Shown here: positions 54,474 to 63,238 of the stretch, piece by piece | Layout: each line of letters opens with the position of its first letter | How positions within the stretch are numbered: the stretch's first letter is position 1 | Origin: Candidatus Rhodoferax randersensis | GTDB taxonomy: Bacteria; Pseudomonadota; Gammaproteobacteria; Burkholderiales; Burkholderiaceae_C | Length of the DNA: 64,000 nucleotides | Reading direction: 5' to 3' | NCBI GenBank assembly: GCA_016718155.1 | Contig: JADKEH010000044.1 | Coordinates: 1-64,000 of the forward strand | Notes under the pieces: generated by a model | Database searches by the model: none | What the model saw: only the letters and a program-made list of their open reading frames with translations | Told to the model about the DNA's origin: nothing | Program-made: the position numbers and the translations under genes

Positions 54474-55603
54474 AGGGATTGGTGCAGGGCTAGCAGCATT
54501 TGGCGGTTCTCGTCTTCGGTACCAACGGTGACACGCAGGCAGTTGGCCAGCAAGGGATGCATTTTAGAAACGTTCTTGACCAGCACTTTGCGCACCTTCA
54601 TGCCATCAAACACGGTTTGCGCCCGGTCACCCTCACCCAAGATGCGCAGCAGGATCATGTTGGCATCGCTCGGATAGGCCCGCACACCTGGTGTTTGCGC
54701 GAACGCTTGCAAAAGCATAGCACGTTGTGCCCGCAGATCCTTGGCCTGGGTGGCAAATACCTCCCGATGTTCGAGCGCGAAGAGCGCGCATTCGTAGTTC
54801 AGGACGCTGATGTTGTAGGGCGGCCGCACCTTGTCGATCTCGGCGATCAACGCCTTCGGGCCCATCATGTAGCCCAGCCGCACGCCTGCCAAGCCGAACT
54901 TGGAAAGCGTGCGCATCAGCAACACGTGGCTATGCCGCGCGACCCGGTCGATGTAGCTACGGCTGGAAAACGGTTGGTAGGCCTCGTCCATCACAACCAA
55001 ACCGCCGACCTCGCCCACGGCTTCAACAATGCTCTCAATGGCCACGTCATCCCACAGGTTGGCGGTCGGGTTGTTCGGGTAGGCCAGGTAGGTGATCGAT
55101 GGTTGATGGGCGCGAATCGCCTCCAGCATGGCCGGCAAGTCCAGCTCGAAGTCGACCGTCAACGGCACCCCGTGAAAGGCCAGGCCCTGCAATTGGGCAC
55201 TCATCGCGTACATCACAAACCCTGGCGCCGGCGCGAGGATGCTGGCTGGCTTGAAGCCATTGGCGACGCTGGGCGGCACGTCGCAAGCCAACGCCAGCAA
55301 GGCAATCAATTCATCCGAACCGTTGCCCAGCATGATGTCGAAACCACTGGGCATCTCGGCATAGTCCGCCAAGGCGACGCGCAAGTCGTTGACGCGGCCA
55401 TCGGGATAGCGGTTCAGCGCCAGCGCACCCAGACGCCGCCCCAGTTCGGCCTGCAACGCAACCGGCAAGCGGTGTGGGTTCTCCATGGCATCGAGCTTGA
55501 CCATGCCCCTGGACTCCTGGATCGCATAGGCGTGCATGGACACAATGTCCTGGCGGATACGGGTGCGGATCAAGGTGTCAAGGTCAGTCATGGGCTCGGT
55601 CAC
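54470..55603 (-). CDS. hisC: Histidinol-phosphate aminotransferase
   Basis: The 377-residue fold-type I enzyme has KLDAMENPHRLP, NGSDELI, NNPTANLW, DEAYQPFS and the PLP lysine in MRTLSKFGLAGVRLGYM. It transaminates imidazole acetol phosphate. It overlaps hisD by 4 bp and hisB by 4 bp. Confidence 0.95.
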   Translation of the reverse strand: MTEPMTDLDTLIRTRIRQDIVSMHAYAIQESRGMVKLDAMENPHRLPVALQAELGRRLGALALNRYPDGRVNDLRVALADYAEMPSGFDIMLGNGSDELIALLALACDVPPSVANGFKPASILAPAPGFVMYAMSAQLQGLAFHGVPLTVDFELDLPAMLEAIRAHQPSITYLAYPNNPTANLWDDVAIESIVEAVGEVGGLVVMDEAYQPFSSRSYIDRVARHSHVLLMRTLSKFGLAGVRLGYMMGPKALIAEIDKVRPPYNISVLNYECALFALEHREVFATQAKDLRAQRAMLLQAFAQTPGVRAYPSDANMILLRILGEGDRAQTVFDGMKVRKVLVKNVSKMHPLLANCLRVTVGTEDENRQMLLALHQSL

Positions 55604-56931
55604 TCAAGGTTGGGCGCTGTCAAACGCATCTCGGCGGCGCGTGCATGGGCCTGCAAGCCTTCGCCATGGGCCAACACGGCCGCGATCTTGCCCAGCGTCT
55701 GCGCGCCCTGCTCGCTCACTTCAATCAGGCTGCTGCGCTTCTGAAAGTCGTAGACCCCCAGCGGTGAAGAAAAGCGCGCCGTGCCACTGGTGGGCAGAAC
55801 ATGGTTTGGACCGGCACAGTAGTCCCCCAGGCTTTCGCTGGTGTAAGCGCCGAGGAAGATGGCGCCGGCGTGCTTGAGCAGCGGCTCCCAGCGGTGCGGC
55901 TCCCGGCTGCTGACCTCCAGGTGCTCAGGGGCGATCTGGTTGCTGATGGCGCAGGCCTCCTGCATGTCACGCGTCAGGATCAACGCGCCACGGTCGCTGA
56001 GCGACTTGGCAATGATGTTGGCGCGCGGCATTTCCGGCAGCAGGCGATCCATCGCCGCCTGCACCGCATCGATGTAAGCCGCATCCGGGCACAGCAGGAT
56101 GCTCTGCGCCAGTTCGTCGTGCTCGGCCTGGCTGAACAGGTCCATCGCCACCCAGTCCGGCGGCGTGCTGCCATCGGCTAGTACCAGAATTTCGCTCGGC
56201 CCCGCAATCATGTCGATGCCCACCGTACCAAACACGCGCCGCTTGGCCGCCGCCACGTAAGCGTTGCCTGGGCCGGTGATTTTGTCCACTTTAGGGATTG
56301 TTTGGGTGCCGTAGGCCAGCGCCGCCACGGCCTGCGCACCACCCACGGTGAAAACACGGGTGACGCCGGCGACATAGGCTGCGGCCAGAACCAGCGGGTT
56401 CTTCTCACCCCTGGGGGTGGGCACGACCATGGTGATCTCGCCGACACCAGCCACATGGGCTGGAATGGCATTCATCAGTACCGACGACGGGTAGGCGGCC
56501 TTGCCACCGGGCACATAAATACCCACCCGGTCCAGCGGCGTAACCTTCTGACCCAACAATGAGCCCTCGGCGTCGCGGTAGCTCCAGCTTTCGCCGCAAG
56601 CCTTCTTCTGCGCTTCGTGGTAGCTGCGCACCCGCTCGGCAGCGGCCTGCAGCGCCTCGCGTTGGGCGGCCGGAATGCTGTCAAACGCCGCCCTCAGCTC
56701 GGCCTGGGTCAGCTCCAGCGTCTGCACGCTTGGGGCGCTCAAGGCATCAAAACGCTCGGTGTACGCCAACACCGCCGCGTCGCCCCGGCGCTGAACGTCA
56801 GCCAAAATATCGGCCACGCGCTGCTCAATGGCGGAGTCGGTTTCGGCAGACCAGTGCAGTCGCTTCTGAAAATCACGGTCAAAAGTGGCACTCAGCGTTG
56901 ACAGTCTTGCGGGAGTAGCTATTAATTCCAT
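55600..56931 (-). CDS. hisD: Histidinol dehydrogenase
   Basis: The 443-residue enzyme has GIYVPGGKAAYPSSVLMNAIPA, KVDKITGPGNAYVA, GPSEILVLAD and the zinc-site QAEHDELAQS with late PTSGTARFSS. It oxidises histidinol to histidine with NAD in the last steps. It is 18 bp after hisG. Confidence 0.96.
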   Translation of the reverse strand: MELIATPARLSTLSATFDRDFQKRLHWSAETDSAIEQRVADILADVQRRGDAAVLAYTERFDALSAPSVQTLELTQAELRAAFDSIPAAQREALQAAAERVRSYHEAQKKACGESWSYRDAEGSLLGQKVTPLDRVGIYVPGGKAAYPSSVLMNAIPAHVAGVGEITMVVPTPRGEKNPLVLAAAYVAGVTRVFTVGGAQAVAALAYGTQTIPKVDKITGPGNAYVAAAKRRVFGTVGIDMIAGPSEILVLADGSTPPDWVAMDLFSQAEHDELAQSILLCPDAAYIDAVQAAMDRLLPEMPRANIIAKSLSDRGALILTRDMQEACAISNQIAPEHLEVSSREPHRWEPLLKHAGAIFLGAYTSESLGDYCAGPNHVLPTSGTARFSSPLGVYDFQKRSSLIEVSEQGAQTLGKIAAVLAHGEGLQAHARAAEMRLTAPNLE

Positions 56932-56949
56932 AGCGAATGCAGGTCTTGG

Positions 56950-57588
56950 TTACTTTGCCAGGGCCTTGGCAAAGGCGTCGATGATGGCGCGCACCGGCGC
57001 CTGCTTGAGCTTGAGCGAGGCCTGATTGACCACCAGCCGCGAGCTGATGTCCATGATGTGCTCGACCTCCACCAGATGATTGGCCTTGAGCGTGTTGCCG
57101 GTGGAGACCAGGTCGACGATGGCATCGGCCAGCCCGGTCAGCGGGGCCAGTTCCATGCTGCCGTAGAGCTTGATCAGGTCCACATGCACGCCCTTGGTGG
57201 CAAAAAACTCGCGCGCAATCGCCACGTATTTGGTGGCCACCCGCAGGCGCGAGCCCTGGCGCACCGCCGAGGCGTAGTCGAAATCGGAGCGCACCGCCAC
57301 GCTGATGCGGCACTTGGCAATCTGCAGGTCCAGCGGTGACACCAGGCCTTGCGTGCCGTGCTCCAGCAGCGTGTCCTTGCCGGTAATGCCCAGATCAGCC
57401 CCACCGTATTGAACATAAGTGGGCACGTCGGTGGCGCGCACCACCAGCACCCGGACCTCCGGCTGGTTGGTCGCCAGAATCAGCTTGCGCGACTTCTCCG
57501 GGTCGTCCAGCACCTCGATGCCGGCCGCGCGCAGCAGCGGCAGCGTTTCTTCAAAGATGCGTCCCTTGGACAGTGCAATCGTGATCAC
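56950..57588 (-). CDS. hisG: ATP phosphoribosyltransferase, short form
   Basis: The 212-residue catalytic subunit begins MITIALSKGRIFEETLPLL and has the PRPP loop DAIVDLVSTGNTLKAN. It makes phosphoribosyl-ATP, the first step of histidine synthesis. The short form lacks the C-terminal regulatory domain and needs HisZ, which is not in this window. It overlaps murA by 4 bp. Confidence 0.94.
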   Translation of the reverse strand: MITIALSKGRIFEETLPLLRAAGIEVLDDPEKSRKLILATNQPEVRVLVVRATDVPTYVQYGGADLGITGKDTLLEHGTQGLVSPLDLQIAKCRISVAVRSDFDYASAVRQGSRLRVATKYVAIAREFFATKGVHVDLIKLYGSMELAPLTGLADAIVDLVSTGNTLKANHLVEVEHIMDISSRLVVNQASLKLKQAPVRAIIDAFAKALAK

Positions 57589-58850
57589 TTCAGTCTTTCA
57601 ATGTCCGCGCCAATGCCGCGCAACTTGGCTTCCATTTGATCGTAGCCCCGGTCCAGATGGTAGATCCGGTCGACCAGGGTCTCGCCGTCCGCCACCAGTC
57701 CGGCAATCACCAGACTGGCCGAGGCGCGCAGGTCGGTCGCCATCACGGTCGCGCCGGAGAGCCTTTCCACCCCTTCCATCACCGCCACCTTGCCATCGAT
57801 CTGGATATTGGCGCCCAGGCGCACCAGTTCGTTGACGTGCATGAAGCGGTTCTCGAAGATCGTCTCGGTCACCTTGGCGGTACCGCTGGAGACCGCGTTC
57901 AGCGCCATGAACTGGGCCTGCATGTCGGTCGGAAATCCCGGGTATTCGGTGGTGCGAAAACTCTGCGCTTTCAGCCTGCCGCTTGACTGCACGCGAATGC
58001 CGTCGTCGACCGCCGTGACCCGTGCGCCCGCGTCGCGCAGTTTCTCGATCACCGCTTCAAGGTGATCGGCCCGGCCATGCCGTAACAACACGTCGCCGCC
58101 CGCGGCGGCCACCGCGCACAAGAACGTACCGGTCTCGATGCGATCGGCCACCACCTGATGCTCGCAGCCGTGCAGTCGATCAACACCCTGAATGCGAATG
58201 CGGCTGCTGCCGTGCCCCTCGATGTGGGCGCCCATCCTGATCAGCATCTCGGCCAGATCAGGAATCTCGGGTTCCTGCGCGGCGTTCTCCAGAATGGTCT
58301 CCCCCTCGGCCAGGGTCGCCGCCATCAGAAGATTCTCGGTGCCCGTCACCGTTACCATGTCGGTGGCGATGCGCGCGCCGCGCAGGCGCGTCTGCCCCGC
58401 TGGCAGCTTGGCGATCATGTAGCCGTGCTCCACCACGATCTGCGCGCCCATGGCCTGCAGGCCCTTGATGTGCTGGTCCACCGGGCGTGAGCCAATCGCG
58501 CAGCCCCCAGGCAGCGAAACGGTGGCCTCACCAAAACGCGCCAGCAGTGGCCCCAGCGCCAGCACCGAGGCGCGCATGGTCTTGACCAGTTCGTAAGGCG
58601 CCTCCGGCGAGTTCAAGCCACCGGCATCAATGCGCACGGCGCCGTCACCCTGCCGCTCCACCTGCACGCCCATGTTGCGAATCAGCTTTTGCATGGTCAC
58701 CACGTCCTGCAGCCGTGGCACATTGCGCAAGGTAACCGGGTCCGCCGTGAGCAGGCAGGCACACAGCTCAGGCAAGGCGGCGTTCTTGGCGCCTGAGATC
58801 AACACCTCGCCGTGCAGGGTCTGGCCACCGCGAATCAGTAGTTTGTCCAT
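57585..58850 (-). CDS. murA: UDP-N-acetylglucosamine 1-carboxyvinyltransferase
   Basis: The 421-residue enzyme has K22-N23 (SGAKNAALP) and the fosfomycin-target cysteine C117 in LPGGCAIGSRPVDQH. It adds enolpyruvate to UDP-GlcNAc, the first committed step of peptidoglycan synthesis. It lies 43 bp after the bolA-like gene and overlaps hisG. Confidence 0.96.
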   Translation of the reverse strand: MDKLLIRGGQTLHGEVLISGAKNAALPELCACLLTADPVTLRNVPRLQDVVTMQKLIRNMGVQVERQGDGAVRIDAGGLNSPEAPYELVKTMRASVLALGPLLARFGEATVSLPGGCAIGSRPVDQHIKGLQAMGAQIVVEHGYMIAKLPAGQTRLRGARIATDMVTVTGTENLLMAATLAEGETILENAAQEPEIPDLAEMLIRMGAHIEGHGSSRIRIQGVDRLHGCEHQVVADRIETGTFLCAVAAAGGDVLLRHGRADHLEAVIEKLRDAGARVTAVDDGIRVQSSGRLKAQSFRTTEYPGFPTDMQAQFMALNAVSSGTAKVTETIFENRFMHVNELVRLGANIQIDGKVAVMEGVERLSGATVMATDLRASASLVIAGLVADGETLVDRIYHLDRGYDQMEAKLRGIGADIERLK

Positions 58851-58893
58851 CGAATCAGGTCAGTTGATAACAAGTCAGCAGCGCAGCACCGCA

Positions 58894-59136
58894 TCATTCG
58901 TGAATCGCCTTCCACTCGCTGCTGGAGTAGGTCTTCATCGACAAGGCGTGCACCTCGTCGGTCTGCATTTTGGTGCCAAGGGTCTTGTAGACGCGCTGGT
59001 GGCGGGCAATGGCGCGTTTGCCTTCGAACTCGGGCGAAACGATGGTGGCGAACCAGTGGCGTCCATCGCCTTCGAGTTCAATGTGATCGCACACCATGCC
59101 GGCGGCGATGATGGCTTTGATCTGTTCTGCGTCCAT
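58894..59136 (-). CDS. BolA family protein (IbaG-like)
   Basis: The 80-residue protein has the BolA fold with VSPEFEGKRAIARHQRVYKTLGTKMQTDEVHALSM, where the conserved histidine and cysteine-or-aspartate region binds a shared 2Fe-2S cluster with monothiol glutaredoxin. The position beside murA and mla genes matches E. coli ibaG (yrbA). A candidate partner, GrxD, is encoded at 19042. Confidence 0.91.
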   Translation of the reverse strand: MDAEQIKAIIAAGMVCDHIELEGDGRHWFATIVSPEFEGKRAIARHQRVYKTLGTKMQTDEVHALSMKTYSSSEWKAIHE

Positions 59137-59148
59137 AACTAGTGTCTC

Positions 59149-59904
59149 CTAACTGCGAATCTTGTAACCGGACTTCAGGAGCCCAATGGCGATGATGGAC
59201 ACCAACACCAATGCACTGGCCACGACCGACAAGCTCAGCCACGGCGAGACGTCGCTGATGCCGAAGAAACCGTAGCGAAAACCGTCAATCATGTAGAAAA
59301 ACGGGTTGAAGTGGCTCACACGCTGCCAAAACGGTGGCAGGGAATGGATCGAATAAAACACGCCGCTGAGAAAGGTCATGGGCATGACGATGAAATTCTG
59401 AAAGGCGGCGAGTTGGTCGAACTTTTCGGCCCACAGTCCCGCAATCACCCCCAACGCCCCCATCAGGGCCGAGCCCAGCACCGCGAAAGCAATGGCCCAC
59501 AAAGGTGCCGCCAGGCTGAGCTCGGTATAGAACAAGGACACCGCGAACACGCCCAGACCCACCACCAGGCCGCGTACCACCGACGCCCCAACATAGGCGA
59601 CAAACCAGTTCCAGTACGACAGAGGCGTCAGCAGCAGAAACACCAGGTTGCCCATCACCTTGCTCATGATCAGCGACGACGAACTATTGGCAAAGGCGTT
59701 CTGCAGCACACTCATCATGGCCAGACCCGGCACCAGGAAGGCGGTGTAGCTGACGGCATCGTAGACCTTGACGTGGGCCTCCAGCGCATGGCCGAATATC
59801 AGCAGGTACAGCATGGCAGTCAGCACCGGACCAGCCACGGTCTGAAACGCGACTTTCCAGAAACGCGAAATCTCCTTGAACAGAAGGGTTTGCCAACCGG
59901 TCAT
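59149..59904 (-). CDS. ABC-2 type transporter permease (YadH-like)
   Basis: The 251-residue protein has six predicted transmembrane helices and the ABC-2 signature FIVMPMTFLSGVFYSIHSLPPFW. Its substrate is not known; homologues in this position are often annotated as exporters. It overlaps the ATPase gene by 4 bp. Confidence 0.9.
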   Translation of the reverse strand: MTGWQTLLFKEISRFWKVAFQTVAGPVLTAMLYLLIFGHALEAHVKVYDAVSYTAFLVPGLAMMSVLQNAFANSSSSLIMSKVMGNLVFLLLTPLSYWNWFVAYVGASVVRGLVVGLGVFAVSLFYTELSLAAPLWAIAFAVLGSALMGALGVIAGLWAEKFDQLAAFQNFIVMPMTFLSGVFYSIHSLPPFWQRVSHFNPFFYMIDGFRYGFFGISDVSPWLSLSVVASALVLVSIIAIGLLKSGYKIRS

Positions 59905-60884
59905 GGCGCGACCGCCTTCACGGCTTGATTCGACATGGCCGTCATCACGGGCGTTGCAGCAGTGACATCGCGGTGCTGCGTCATCACCGCCAGAAAAACG
60001 TCCTCCAGGTCGGCCTTGCGAATCTCAACGTCTTCAGCATGAAGCCCGGCCTCACGCACCGCACTCAGGTACTGCTCGATCTCCAGCGCGTTGCGTGCCG
60101 GAAACTGGACGATTCGCCCGGTAGCCCTCGACTGCACCGCCAGACTGGGTGGCAATTGGCCATCGGTCTTGAAGCGCAACACACTGCCTGCGGCGGTCTT
60201 GAGCAACTCGCTGGTCCGGTCCAAGGCCACCACGCGCCCCGACTTGAGCATGGCGATGCGCCCACACAGGGCCTCGGCTTCTTCCAGGTAGTGCGTTGTC
60301 AACAGCACCGTGTGACCCAGTTTGTTGAGATTGGCGATGAATTGCCACAGCGTCTGGCGCAACTCCACATCCACACCGGCGGTCGGCTCATCGAGCACGA
60401 TCACGGCCGGCTTGTGCACCAGGGCCAAAGCCACCAACACCCGGCGCTTCATGCCGCCCGAGAGCTGGCGCATATTGGCATCCGCCTTGTCGGCCAGCCC
60501 CAGTCCCTCCAGCAACTCATCGATCCAGCGCTGGTTGTTCTTGACACCAAAGTAACCCGACTGCATGCGCAGCGACTCGCGCACGTTGAAGAACGGATCA
60601 AACACCAGTTCCTGCGGTACCACACCGATCTGGCGCCGCGCCTTGGCATAGTCACGCTGGACGTCACAGCCCATCACCAGGGCGCGTCCGGCAGTCGGCC
60701 TGGTCAGCCCGGCCAGCACGCTGATGAGGGTGGTCTTACCCGCGCCATTAGGGCCCAGCAACCCAAAGAACTCGCCCTGCTGCACATCCAGGGACACATC
60801 ATCAAGCGCCTGGAAGGTCGCTCCCTTGGGACCGCGCGGCGATGGATAGGTCTTGGAGACCGACTGAAAGGAGATGGCGGGCAT
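59901..60884 (-). CDS. ABC transporter ATPase (YadG-like)
   Basis: The 327-residue ATPase has Walker A GPNGAGKT (44-51), signature QLSGGMKRRV, Walker B VIVLDEPTAGVD and the H-loop TTHYLEEAE. A C-terminal extension follows, usual for DrrA/CcmA-like exporters. It powers the ABC-2 permease encoded next to it. It lies between mlaB and the bolA-like gene, an order common in betaproteobacteria. Confidence 0.93.
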   Translation of the reverse strand: MPAISFQSVSKTYPSPRGPKGATFQALDDVSLDVQQGEFFGLLGPNGAGKTTLISVLAGLTRPTAGRALVMGCDVQRDYAKARRQIGVVPQELVFDPFFNVRESLRMQSGYFGVKNNQRWIDELLEGLGLADKADANMRQLSGGMKRRVLVALALVHKPAVIVLDEPTAGVDVELRQTLWQFIANLNKLGHTVLLTTHYLEEAEALCGRIAMLKSGRVVALDRTSELLKTAAGSVLRFKTDGQLPPSLAVQSRATGRIVQFPARNALEIEQYLSAVREAGLHAEDVEIRKADLEDVFLAVMTQHRDVTAATPVMTAMSNQAVKAVAP

Positions 60885-60909
60885 GAGAGTCCGCTATTTT
60901 AAGCGGGCC

Positions 60910-61182
60910 TCACTGCGCCGGCGCCAGCAGTTCAGCAACGCCATACAAGGCAGCCAAGTCGGCCAGGCGAGCCGGCAAGTTGCGGATCCGGACCTGCTTG
61001 CCCGACACCTGGCACTCCCGACGAAACTCCAGCAACACCGCCAGCGCCGAAGAATCAAAGCGACTGAGCGCACCGGCATCCACCCAGACTTCGGCGTTCG
61101 CATGCGCCTGCAAACCCTGCACCAGCATGCGCAGACAGGCATTGGCACCGGCATGGGTCAGTTCGGCAGGCAGCACCAGCAC
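60910..61182 (-). CDS. mlaB: STAS-domain protein MlaB
   Basis: The 90-residue protein is a STAS domain (WVDAGALSRFDSSALAVLLEFRREC) of the MlaB kind, which binds and supports the MlaF ATPase. I take GTG 61182, 4 bases after the mlaC stop with GAAGGG in front; the longer frame to 61233 lies inside mlaC. Confidence 0.85.
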   Translation of the reverse strand: MLVLPAELTHAGANACLRMLVQGLQAHANAEVWVDAGALSRFDSSALAVLLEFRRECQVSGKQVRIRNLPARLADLAALYGVAELLAPAQ

Positions 61183-61186
61183 GCTT

Positions 61187-61810
61187 TCAGCCCTTCTTGG
61201 CGTTAGACTTGTTGCGCTGGGACAGCGTCGCAATCAGGCCATCGATACCCTTGGCGCCGATCTCCTGAGTGAACTGGCCGCGATAGGTTTCAACCAGCCA
61301 CACGCCCAGCACATTGAGGTCGTAGATCTTCCAGCCTGCGCCCTGCCCCGGCGTCTTCTCCAGTCGGTAGTCGAGCTGAATGGGGTCCCCATGGCCTCTG
61401 ATCTCGGTGCGAACCACGACTTCCTGGTCCTGCGCCCCGGCGCGCAGCGGCTTCATGGCGATCGACTGATCGCTCACCTGCGCCAATGCCCCTGCATAGG
61501 TCCGCACCAGCAGAGTCTTGAACTCCTCTTGCAAGCGCGCCTGCTGCTCGGGCGTGGCTTGCCGCCAGTGGCGGCCCACCGCCGACGCGGTCATGCGCTG
61601 AAAGTTGACACTGGGCATGATGCGCTGATCGACCAGGGCGATCACGCGAGTCAGTTCACCGGCCTTGACCTGCTTGTCGGCCTTGATGGCATCGAGCACA
61701 TCGACAGACAGACGCTTGATCAAGGCGTCGGCGGCCTCATCGGCGGCGGACGCAAGCGGTGCAAAACCAATTGCCACAAGCGCGACGAGCGTCGCCAAAA
61801 ATCGACTCAT
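61187..61810 (-). CDS. mlaC: Phospholipid-binding periplasmic protein MlaC
   Basis: The 207-residue protein has a signal peptide (MSRFLATLVALVAIGFAPLASA) and the toluene-tolerance/Ttg2 fold, with RMTASAVGRHWRQATPEQQARLQEEFKTLL. It shuttles phospholipids between MlaA at the outer membrane and MlaFEDB. ATG 61810 is chosen because it begins the signal peptide. Confidence 0.93.
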   Translation of the reverse strand: MSRFLATLVALVAIGFAPLASAADEAADALIKRLSVDVLDAIKADKQVKAGELTRVIALVDQRIMPSVNFQRMTASAVGRHWRQATPEQQARLQEEFKTLLVRTYAGALAQVSDQSIAMKPLRAGAQDQEVVVRTEIRGHGDPIQLDYRLEKTPGQGAGWKIYDLNVLGVWLVETYRGQFTQEIGAKGIDGLIATLSQRNKSNAKKG

Positions 61811-61933
61811 GAAACCTTGAAACACAAAACAACTCCCAATCAATCCGATGAACCAGTACCCTCAACGCGGCAGACTCGCTGCAGGCAGACCAAACCTGGT
61901 CCGACCGGCACCATGACGTCTGTCGCCTGAGCC

Positions 61934-62689
61934 TCAGCGCCCTTCGGGCTTTTTCTCTTCCGGGGGCTCGCCGTCATACACGGCATTGCGCCGACGCTGC
62001 AGGAACACGTCGCGAGTGAAGGTGTATTTGTCGAGCGCGGCCTCTTCCACCACGTCACCGACGCGCAACAGGTTGGCGCGCGTCTCCAGCGTGCGAAGCA
62101 CCAGGAGCGAATTGCGGGTCGGGATATCACCGAGGTTACGCACCACGTCGGCGCGCGTCTCGACCCCAAACGCCATCGCGTCACGCAGGGTGGATGGCCC
62201 AAAAATCGGCAGGACCAGATACGGGCCGGTCGGCACACCCCACCGCCCGAGGGTCTGTCCGAAGTCTTCTTTATGCCGATCAATGTTCATCTCGCTGGCG
62301 ACATCCAACAAGCCCCCCAGGCCAAAGAATGTGTTGACGCTGAACCGCATCAGGTTGTCCAGCGCTTCCTGCGGTTTGAGTTGCAGGGCCGTGTTGACAA
62401 AGGACCAAACGTCCGAAACGTTGCCAAAGAAGTTGCTGGCGCCGGTACGCACCAGGGCCGGGGTGACGCGTTGGTAGGCGGTCGCTGCGGGCTTGAGCAC
62501 GGCCCGGTCCACCACGTCGTTGAACTCGGACACGTTCCGATTGAGCCGCTCCAACGGATCCTTGGTATTGGCCCGCGGAGTGCTCGCGCAGCCGCCCAAA
62601 GTCAACACCATCGCCAAGGCCAAAGCCATCGCCGACAAAAACCGCGCGCCGCCTGCTGGCCCCCGGACCAAGTCACGTAAAACTGTCAT
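61934..62689 (-). CDS. mlaA: Outer-membrane lipoprotein MlaA (VacJ)
   Basis: The 251-residue protein has a lipoprotein signal with lipobox LGGC (cysteine 34), then DPLERLNRNVSEFNDVVD and YQRVTPALVRTGASNFFGNVSDVW, the MlaA hallmarks. It removes phospholipid from the outer leaflet. Its start overlaps the mlaD stop by 4 bp. Confidence 0.94.
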   Translation of the reverse strand: MTVLRDLVRGPAGGARFLSAMALALAMVLTLGGCASTPRANTKDPLERLNRNVSEFNDVVDRAVLKPAATAYQRVTPALVRTGASNFFGNVSDVWSFVNTALQLKPQEALDNLMRFSVNTFFGLGGLLDVASEMNIDRHKEDFGQTLGRWGVPTGPYLVLPIFGPSTLRDAMAFGVETRADVVRNLGDIPTRNSLLVLRTLETRANLLRVGDVVEEAALDKYTFTRDVFLQRRRNAVYDGEPPEEKKPEGR

Positions 62690-63174
62690 TTTTTCCCCTT
62701 GGGTTCTACGGCAGTGCCGCCGTCGGCCGCCTTGCTGAACAAAAATTGGCCAATCAGGTTCTCCAGAACCACGGCCGATTGGGTGCTGGAGACTACGTCG
62801 CCCGCCACCAGCGTCTTGTCATCGGCACCAGGCTCCAAACCCAAGTACTGCTCTCCGAGCAGACCACTGGTCAGAATCTTCAAGGAACTGTCCTTGGGGA
62901 ACTGGTAGCGACGTTCCAGCGCCATGGACACGCGCGCCTGAAAAGTCTTGTCGTCAAACGTAATCGACTCGACCCGACCGACCACCACGCCGGCGCTGCG
63001 CACCGCCGCCTTGGGCTTGAGCCCGCCCACGTTGTCGAACTTGGCGTCGATCCGGTAGGTGGACTGAAAGCTCAGGCTCAGCAGGTTGGCGGACTGCAGG
63101 GCCAGGAACAGGATGGCGGCCGCGCCGATCATCACGAACAAGCCCACCCAAACGTCAATCTTCAAGCGTTGCAA
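62686..63174 (-). CDS. mlaD: MCE-domain protein MlaD
   Basis: The 162-residue protein has one N-terminal transmembrane helix (VWVGLFVMIGAAAILFLAL) and one MCE domain (YRIDAKFDNVGGLKPKAAVRSAGVVVGRV). It forms the hexameric periplasmic ring of the MlaFEDB phospholipid transporter. I choose TTG 63174 (LQRLKIDVWVGLF), which has GGGGA in front and fits MlaD length, over GTG 63210. Confidence 0.92.
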   Translation of the reverse strand: MQRLKIDVWVGLFVMIGAAAILFLALQSANLLSLSFQSTYRIDAKFDNVGGLKPKAAVRSAGVVVGRVESITFDDKTFQARVSMALERRYQFPKDSSLKILTSGLLGEQYLGLEPGADDKTLVAGDVVSSTQSAVVLENLIGQFLFSKAADGGTAVEPKGKK

Positions 63175-63238
63175 AGTAATTCCCCTGTCGGTTTGGCCGG
63201 GCGGCGACACGCCCCGGTGCAGTTGGTCGTGATGATCG

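Noticed and set aside
54500..55744. Plus-strand frame of 414 codons opposite hisC
   Set aside because: Shadow frame; HisC motifs including the PLP lysine are on the minus strand.
59925..60902. Plus-strand frame of 325 codons opposite the ABC ATPase
   Set aside because: Shadow frame of a gene with full Walker motifs.
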